Below are positions 60,137-64,000 of a stretch of 64,000 bases of DNA, piece after piece. The notes beneath the pieces were generated by a model. It saw only the letters and a program-made list of their open reading frames with translations. It was not told the origin of the DNA and did no database searches. Positions within the stretch are counted from its first letter, which is position 1. Every line of letters starts with the position of its first letter. The stretch is from Faecalibacterium sp. UBA1762. Its GTDB lineage: Bacteria; Bacillota; Clostridia; Oscillospirales; Ruminococcaceae. Made by a program: the position numbers and the translations under genes. Where the stretch lies: the NCBI GenBank assembly GCA_002314755.1, contig DCHC01000041.1, positions 1 through 64,000 of the forward strand. Reading direction: 5' to 3'.

Positions 60137-60970
60137 ATGAAAAAGACTTTTAAAACCGCAGCAGTTCTGCTGCTGACTCTTGTTATGGCTTTAAGCCTGT
60201 TCACCGGCTGCGTTGAACAGAAAACCGCTGATTCCAACGCCTTGATTCTCGGTACCAGCGCGGATTACGCTCCATTTGAATTTATGTACGCCGACGAAAA
60301 CGGCGAAATGCAATACGCCGGTGTGGATGTCTCGGTAGCAAAGTATATTGCCGACAGTATGGGTAAGGACCTGCAGATTGAAAACATGAGCTTTGACTAT
60401 CTGCTGACCAGCCTGTCCAAGGGTGAATACGATATTGTTATCGCCGCTATGGAGGCCACCGATGAACGTTTAAACTCCGCCGATTTTTCTGATCCCTACT
60501 ATACTGACATTCCTCCCATGATTTTGACCAAAGCTGCCAATGCCGACAGCTACAAGACTTTGGCTGATTTTGACGGCAAAAATGTCGGTGCTCAAAACGC
60601 TACCACCAAAGCTGACATTGTCACCAACGATATGCCCGGTGCAAATCTGGTTTCTCTGGCTTTGGTGACCGATCTGGTCAACGAGCTGATTTACGACAAG
60701 GTCGATGCTATTGTTCTGGACGGTGCTGTTGCTATGGAATACGCCGCCGAAAACAGCGATTTGGTTGTCTGTGCCGCTTCTGATGAGCTAGGTACAGCTG
60801 AGCCTTACTGCATCGCTGTTCAGAAGGGTGACCCCAAGGGTTTGCTGCCCGCCATCAATGAGGCCATTGCCAAGATGAACGAGGAAAATAAAATTGAGCA
60901 GTTCATTGCCGATGCAGATGCTTTGAGCGGTGTTGCCGTTGAGGTTTCCGCTGACGCACCTATAGAATAA
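60137..60970 (+). CDS. Polar amino acid ABC transporter substrate-binding lipoprotein
   Basis: A 277-residue SBP_bac_3 protein: signal peptide with lipobox LFTGC, then GTSADYAPFEF, MSFDYLLTSLSKGEYDIVIA and TDERLNSADFSDPYYTD, the classic family-3 order. These bind glutamine, histidine, arginine or cystine. Start at MKKTFKTA behind AAAGAGG; an upstream ATG lacks this site. First gene of a three-gene importer, separated from the permease by a long perfect hairpin. Confidence 0.93.
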   Translation: MKKTFKTAAVLLLTLVMALSLFTGCVEQKTADSNALILGTSADYAPFEFMYADENGEMQYAGVDVSVAKYIADSMGKDLQIENMSFDYLLTSLSKGEYDIVIAAMEATDERLNSADFSDPYYTDIPPMILTKAANADSYKTLADFDGKNVGAQNATTKADIVTNDMPGANLVSLALVTDLVNELIYDKVDAIVLDGAVAMEYAAENSDLVVCAASDELGTAEPYCIAVQKGDPKGLLPAINEAIAKMNEENKIEQFIADADALSGVAVEVSADAPIE

Positions 60971-61027
60971 AAAATCGCTTTTCTCGGTCTTATCTCACAC
61001 AGACCGTTGTAAATTGAATACTTTATG

Positions 61028-61062
61028 GAAAATACAAAGTCGTAACCCGACTTTGTATTTTC
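61028..61062 (+). terminator. Intercistronic hairpin between binding protein and permease
   Basis: GAAAATACAAAGTCG pairs perfectly with CGACTTTGTATTTTC around TAACC. The 3' arm ends in a T-rich stretch, so it may end part of the transcripts and protect the binding-protein message. Confidence 0.75.
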
Positions 61063-61110
61063 GTTATCTTACAGAATTATACAATCAGATAGAAAGGAGC
61101 GATTTTTACT

Positions 61111-61845
61111 ATGGATTGGTCCGAATTATTTATCGGTGTATCTCCGGCAGGTTTTCTGAACTTTTCTTTTTTACCTAAATACGGCAGCTTTTTTCTAAAG
61201 GGTGTCGCGTATACTTTACTGCTGGCTGTGGTTTCGGTTGCTTTGGCTGTACTGCCCGCACTGCTTCTGGCGATTATGCGGCTGAGCAAGAAAAAGGCTG
61301 TTCAGGCTATCTCGGGGGCTTATATCGCAGTATTCCGCTCCACCCCGCTGCTGGTACAACTGACCATTATCTACTTTGGTCTGTTTTCTGTCATAAAAAT
61401 ACCCACCGTTACCATTTTGGGTTTTGTGGATATTTCCCGCTTTATTCCCGGTGTGGTTGCCCTGGCGCTGAACAGCTCTGCCTATGTTGCCGAAATTTTC
61501 CGTGCCGGTATTCTGGCGGTGGATGCCGGTCAGACTGAGGCTGCCCGCAGTTTGGGACTTTCCGCCTTTAAAACCATGCGTTTGGTAGTGCTGCCGCAGG
61601 CAATTAAAAATGTTTTACCCGCCCTTGCCAACGAAATTGTGACTATGGTCAAGGAGTCCAGTATCTGTTCTACCCTGGGCATGGCAGAGCTGATGTTTGC
61701 CGCAAAGACAGTAGCCACCACCACCTATATTTCCATCGGGCCGTATGTGTTAGCTGCCCTGGTTTATTTCTGTATCAATTTCCCTGCAAGCAAGATTATT
61801 GAAGCAATAGAGAGGAGAATGCGCCGTGGAGACAAACGGGCTTGA
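61111..61845 (+). CDS. Polar amino acid ABC transporter permease (HisM/GlnP type)
   Basis: A 244-residue inner-membrane protein with about five helices. FFLKGVAYTLLLAVVSVALA, AVFRSTPLLVQLTIIYFGL and LNSSAYVAEIFRAGI are hallmarks, and the EAA loop is EAARSLGLSAFKTMRLVVLP. ATG behind AAAGGAG. Overlaps the ATPase gene by 20 bases. Confidence 0.94.
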   Translation: MDWSELFIGVSPAGFLNFSFLPKYGSFFLKGVAYTLLLAVVSVALAVLPALLLAIMRLSKKKAVQAISGAYIAVFRSTPLLVQLTIIYFGLFSVIKIPTVTILGFVDISRFIPGVVALALNSSAYVAEIFRAGILAVDAGQTEAARSLGLSAFKTMRLVVLPQAIKNVLPALANEIVTMVKESSICSTLGMAELMFAAKTVATTTYISIGPYVLAALVYFCINFPASKIIEAIERRMRRGDKRA

Positions 61846-62575
61846 GTTGATTCGTGTAGACCATGTGTTTAAAGAGTACCGGAATGGTACCGTTAAGGCC
61901 TTGAACGATTGCAGCTTTACTGTAAAGAAAGGCGAGGTTGTCGCCATTATCGGGCCCTCCGGTTCCGGTAAATCCACCATGCTGCGCAGCCTGAATATGC
62001 TGGAAAGGCCTACATCGGGCTGTATCATTTTTGACGGCATAGACCTGGCCGACCCCTCGGTCGATATCGATTTACACCGTCGCCGTATGGGAATGGTTTT
62101 TCAACATTTTAACCTTTTTCCTCACCGTACTGTCATGCAAAATATCACTATGGCCCCGATTCAGCTGAAGCTGATGACCAAGTCGAAAGCTGAGGCTATA
62201 GCCTCCGGCCTACTGGAGCGGATCGGGCTTGCCGACAAAGCCAATGAATACCCCTCCATGCTTTCCGGCGGTCAAAAACAGCGTATTGCCATTGTGCGTG
62301 CGCTTGCAATGAACCCTGAGGTCATGCTGTTTGATGAGCCCACCAGTGCCCTAGACCCTGAGATGGTCGGTGAAGTTTTAGATTTGATGAAAGGTCTTGC
62401 CGGGGATGGAATGACCATGGTTGTGGTCACCCACGAAATGGGTTTTGCTCGCGAGGTTGCCTCCCGGGTTCTGTTTATGGCTGACGGCCGCATTCTGGAG
62501 GAGGGTGCCCCCTCCGATATTTTTGATCACCCACAGGACCCCCGCCTGAAGGATTTTCTTTCTAAGGTTCTGTAA
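61826..62575 (+). CDS. Polar amino acid ABC transporter ATP-binding protein (GlnQ type)
   Basis: A 249-residue ATPase: Walker A GPSGSGKSTMLRSLN, Q-loop MVFQHFNLFPH, signature MLSGGQKQRIAIVRAL, Walker B MLFDEPTSALDPE, and THEMGFAREVASRVLFM typical of the PAAT family. GTG start with AGAGGAG inside the end of the permease gene, so translation is coupled. Confidence 0.95.
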   Translation: METNGLELIRVDHVFKEYRNGTVKALNDCSFTVKKGEVVAIIGPSGSGKSTMLRSLNMLERPTSGCIIFDGIDLADPSVDIDLHRRRMGMVFQHFNLFPHRTVMQNITMAPIQLKLMTKSKAEAIASGLLERIGLADKANEYPSMLSGGQKQRIAIVRALAMNPEVMLFDEPTSALDPEMVGEVLDLMKGLAGDGMTMVVVTHEMGFAREVASRVLFMADGRILEEGAPSDIFDHPQDPRLKDFLSKVL

Positions 62576-62579
62576 TAAC

Positions 62580-62613
62580 AAACCGGATGCCGATTAAATG
62601 ACATCCGGTTTTT
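62580..62613 (+). terminator. Terminator of the amino acid transporter operon
   Basis: AAACCGGATG/CATCCGGTTT stem, 12-base loop, T run. Confidence 0.88.
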
Positions 62614-62732
62614 ATTTCATCTTTTTGTCCTTTTTACTATTTTGCAAATCGGTAAAACTACATCCTTTCAGTAGCCAGAAGGTTCATTTTGTATTTTCCC
62701 CTTGAAAAATGTCAAAAATATCAAAAACAAGC

Positions 62733-62763
62733 TTGACATTCCCCCTGGTGTAAGGTGTATAAC
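62733..62763 (+). promoter_or_regulatory. MerR-type promoter (19-base spacer) before the PspC gene
   Basis: TTGACA, a 19-base spacer TTCCCCCTGGTGTAAGGTG, then TATAAC. The long spacer with an imperfect dyad (right half GTGTAAGG) is the form bound by MerR-family activators. The remaining 148 bases to the start codon contain no gene that I can see. Confidence 0.65.
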
Positions 62764-62911
62764 ATAAACACGCAGAAAGAAAATAGCTGTTATCTACCGT
62801 AAGAGAAATACATTACACAGCTCTTCTGTCCCAACCGATCTACCGTCTGTCCGCGGTTTGACTAACGGTTGCGTACCGCTCCCTGTTTTAGGGATAAGAG
62901 AGGATTCGATC

Positions 62912-63106
62912 ATGGAAAAGAAAAAATTGTACCGTAGTTTTATCGACCGTAAGCTAACAGGTGTGTGCGGTGGAATCGCAGAATATTTTGGGTTGGATTC
63001 CACCTGGGTCCGCCTTGGCTTTGTTGTATTGTCCCTTGCGTATGGCGGCGGTCTGCTGGCTTACATCATTGCCAGCCTCATTATTCCGCAGGAGCCCACA
63101 GCTTAA
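62912..63106 (+). CDS. PspC-domain membrane protein
   Basis: A 64-residue single-domain PspC protein: LYRSFIDRKLTGVCGGIAEY, FGLDSTWVRLGFV and a membrane helix VVLSLAYGGGLLAYIIASLI ending IIPQEP. PspC proteins act in phage-shock or envelope-stress responses. ATG behind AGAGAGGA. Single gene with its own terminator and a MerR-like promoter, but no MerR gene is within the window. Confidence 0.9.
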   Translation: MEKKKLYRSFIDRKLTGVCGGIAEYFGLDSTWVRLGFVVLSLAYGGGLLAYIIASLIIPQEPTA

Positions 63107-63125
63107 GATTTCCTTCATAAAGCAA

Positions 63126-63166
63126 AAAGGCTGCTGCAATGGTGATGACCCTTGCAGCAGTCTTTC
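63126..63166. terminator. Terminator between PspC and SGNH genes
   Basis: AAAGGCTGCTGCAA pairs with TTGCAGCAGTCTTT (one G-T), 12-base loop. Confidence 0.85.
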
Positions 63167-63177
63167 CGTAACCGATT

Positions 63178-63831
63178 TTACAGCGCCCGTAAAAACTTCT
63201 CCAGTTTATCTGCCAGAATACGGTTACCCTCATCATTAGGGTGCAAACCATCCGGAAGATAGTTTTCCATATTACAGGGAATAGTCGGATTCATACCTGC
63301 CGTCGCGTACAAATCCAACACCGGAATACCATATGTCATACATACATGGCGAATGATTGCGCAATATCCTGCCAGATTGGTCTGGTTTCTTACGCCGTAT
63401 TCGTTTACCAAACGGTTTTCCTCCAAACGATGCAACGGCGTCATAAAGACGATCTGACCGGCGGGGTAGTTTGCGATCAGCTCCTGGCATAGCAGGTGCA
63501 TTGCCCCGTAAAAGGTATAGGGATCACGGCTGTCATCGTCGCCCAGTGCGGCATCCCCATGTCCATAGTCATTGGTACCGCCGAATACAACCACAATATC
63601 TGCATCCTTATCCATCTGTTTGGCGCGGGCAACATAATCCCCGTCAAAGGAAGGAGTCGTGGACGGCACCGTCTGCCGTGCAATGCGTGTGCCACTTATG
63701 CCGTAGTTTCTGACAGTTGCGCCGGTCGCTGCAGCCAACAAATTGACATACTGATGCTCCGGACCGCTGGTACCAACACCCTCGGTAATGCTGTCACCCA
63801 ATACATTTATTTTTTTACCCTTTAATTCCAT
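63178..63831 (-). CDS. SGNH/GDSL-family hydrolase
   Basis: A 217-residue esterase-like protein without signal peptide. The four SGNH blocks are in place: VLGDSITEG (Ser14), ISGTRI with the oxyanion Gly, FGGTNDYGHG with Asn, and PDGLHPND with catalytic Asp and His near the end. Such enzymes remove acetyl or acyl groups from sugars, peptidoglycan or lipids. Start at MELKGKKI behind AAAGGA; MNRRMELK four codons earlier is an alternative start. Confidence 0.88.
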   Translation of the reverse strand: MELKGKKINVLGDSITEGVGTSGPEHQYVNLLAAATGATVRNYGISGTRIARQTVPSTTPSFDGDYVARAKQMDKDADIVVVFGGTNDYGHGDAALGDDDSRDPYTFYGAMHLLCQELIANYPAGQIVFMTPLHRLEENRLVNEYGVRNQTNLAGYCAIIRHVCMTYGIPVLDLYATAGMNPTIPCNMENYLPDGLHPNDEGNRILADKLEKFLRAL

Positions 63832-63916
63832 TCGTCTGTTCATCCTTTGTCTGGTTTTCTTTTGCCGATTTCGGTCTGCCCGGGCATCCGTTCGGGCTAA
63901 ACCGGAACGCTTTATC

Positions 63917-63945
63917 AGTGTAGTACAACCCCAAAGGATTGTCAA
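63917..63945 (-). promoter_or_regulatory. Promoter of the SGNH hydrolase gene
   Basis: Minus strand TTGACA, 17-base spacer, TACACT. Confidence 0.65.
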
Positions 63946-63967
63946 GAATATAGAAAGGATAATTTAT

Positions 63968-64000
63968 ATGCAACAAACCAAAAGAACATGTCCGCTGCGG
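63968..64000 (+). CDS. Start of a gene cut by the window edge
   Basis: An ATG behind GAAAGGATAATTTAT opens a frame (MQQTKRTCPLR) that runs off the window. Eleven codons are too few to name it. It is divergent from the SGNH gene. Confidence 0.4.
   Translation, partial: MQQTKRTCPLR

Noticed and set aside
1..64000. CRISPR array, prophage, integrative element or toxin-antitoxin pair
   Set aside because: No regularly spaced direct repeats, integrase, terminase or typical small-gene pair was found on either strand.

Overview
The window comes from a Gram-positive, endospore-forming member of the Firmicutes, most likely the Clostridia. Evidence is spoIIR, a PdaA-type deacetylase, lipoprotein lipoboxes, near-consensus sigma-A promoters with 17-base spacers, strong AAAGGAGG ribosome binding sites, a hydrogenase-like iron-sulfur protein, split transketolase subunits and many intrinsic terminators. 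Moderate GC and the mix of polymer-degrading enzymes, peptide and TRAP importers suggest a gut anaerobe of the Oscillospiraceae/Ruminococcaceae type, but that placement is inference. The DNA looks like ordinary chromosome: short operons on both strands, mostly metabolic, transport and information genes. I see no prophage, integrase, CRISPR array, rRNA or replication origin. The only mobile-element trace is a decayed group II intron maturase at the left edge.

Layout, left to right. 1-3.4 kb: maturase remnant, class II ketose-bisphosphate aldolase, pdaA with a cysteine-peptidase-like gene, tRNA-Arg. 3.5-9 kb: M20 amidohydrolase, MATE exporter, ridA with an EamA exporter, and a threonine aldolase divergent from ridA through a shared -35 element. 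9-15.3 kb: a degenerate LytR-CpsA-Psr-like protein, a small orphan gene, queH with a FemX-like transferase, a CNNM/CorC membrane protein, an AI-2E-family exporter and a strongly promoted zinc-ribbon protein. 15.4-18.7 kb: a compact five-gene cluster (DRTGG, HATPase, iron-only-hydrogenase-like protein, DRTGG, PHP) that looks like a redox-sensing module and is the most system-like part of the window. 18.8-30 kb: MFS transporter, tandem PH-domain membrane proteins, a beta-propeller glycosidase-like protein, rhomboid, a sodium symporter and a GH42 beta-galactosidase.

29.6-43.4 kb: spoIIR, addB-addA, dut, split transketolase, and a TAXI-TRAP transporter whose binding protein and fused permease are separated by an intercistronic terminator. 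43.4-49.6 kb: an oligopeptide/nickel-type ABC transporter (permeases, two ATPases, binding protein) followed by a CsoR-family metal-sensing repressor. 49.8-57 kb: tyrosine phosphatase, a tRNA-Met/tRNA-Glu pair separated by a large hairpin, rodA, then tsaE, a structured leader, tsaB, rpiB, upp and ispE. 57-64 kb: a large GH106-like glycosidase, a polar amino acid ABC transporter, a PspC-domain protein behind a MerR-type promoter, and an SGNH hydrolase.

Functionally the genes serve cell envelope building (femX-like, rodA, pdaA, LCP-like), tRNA modification (queH, tsaE, tsaB), DNA repair and nucleotide hygiene (addAB, dut, upp), pentose and aldol metabolism (transketolase, rpiB, aldolase), and uptake of peptides, amino acids, carboxylates and sugars. 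The redox cluster, the CsoR gene at the end of the peptide transporter operon and several RNA or promoter structures are the points most worth a second look.
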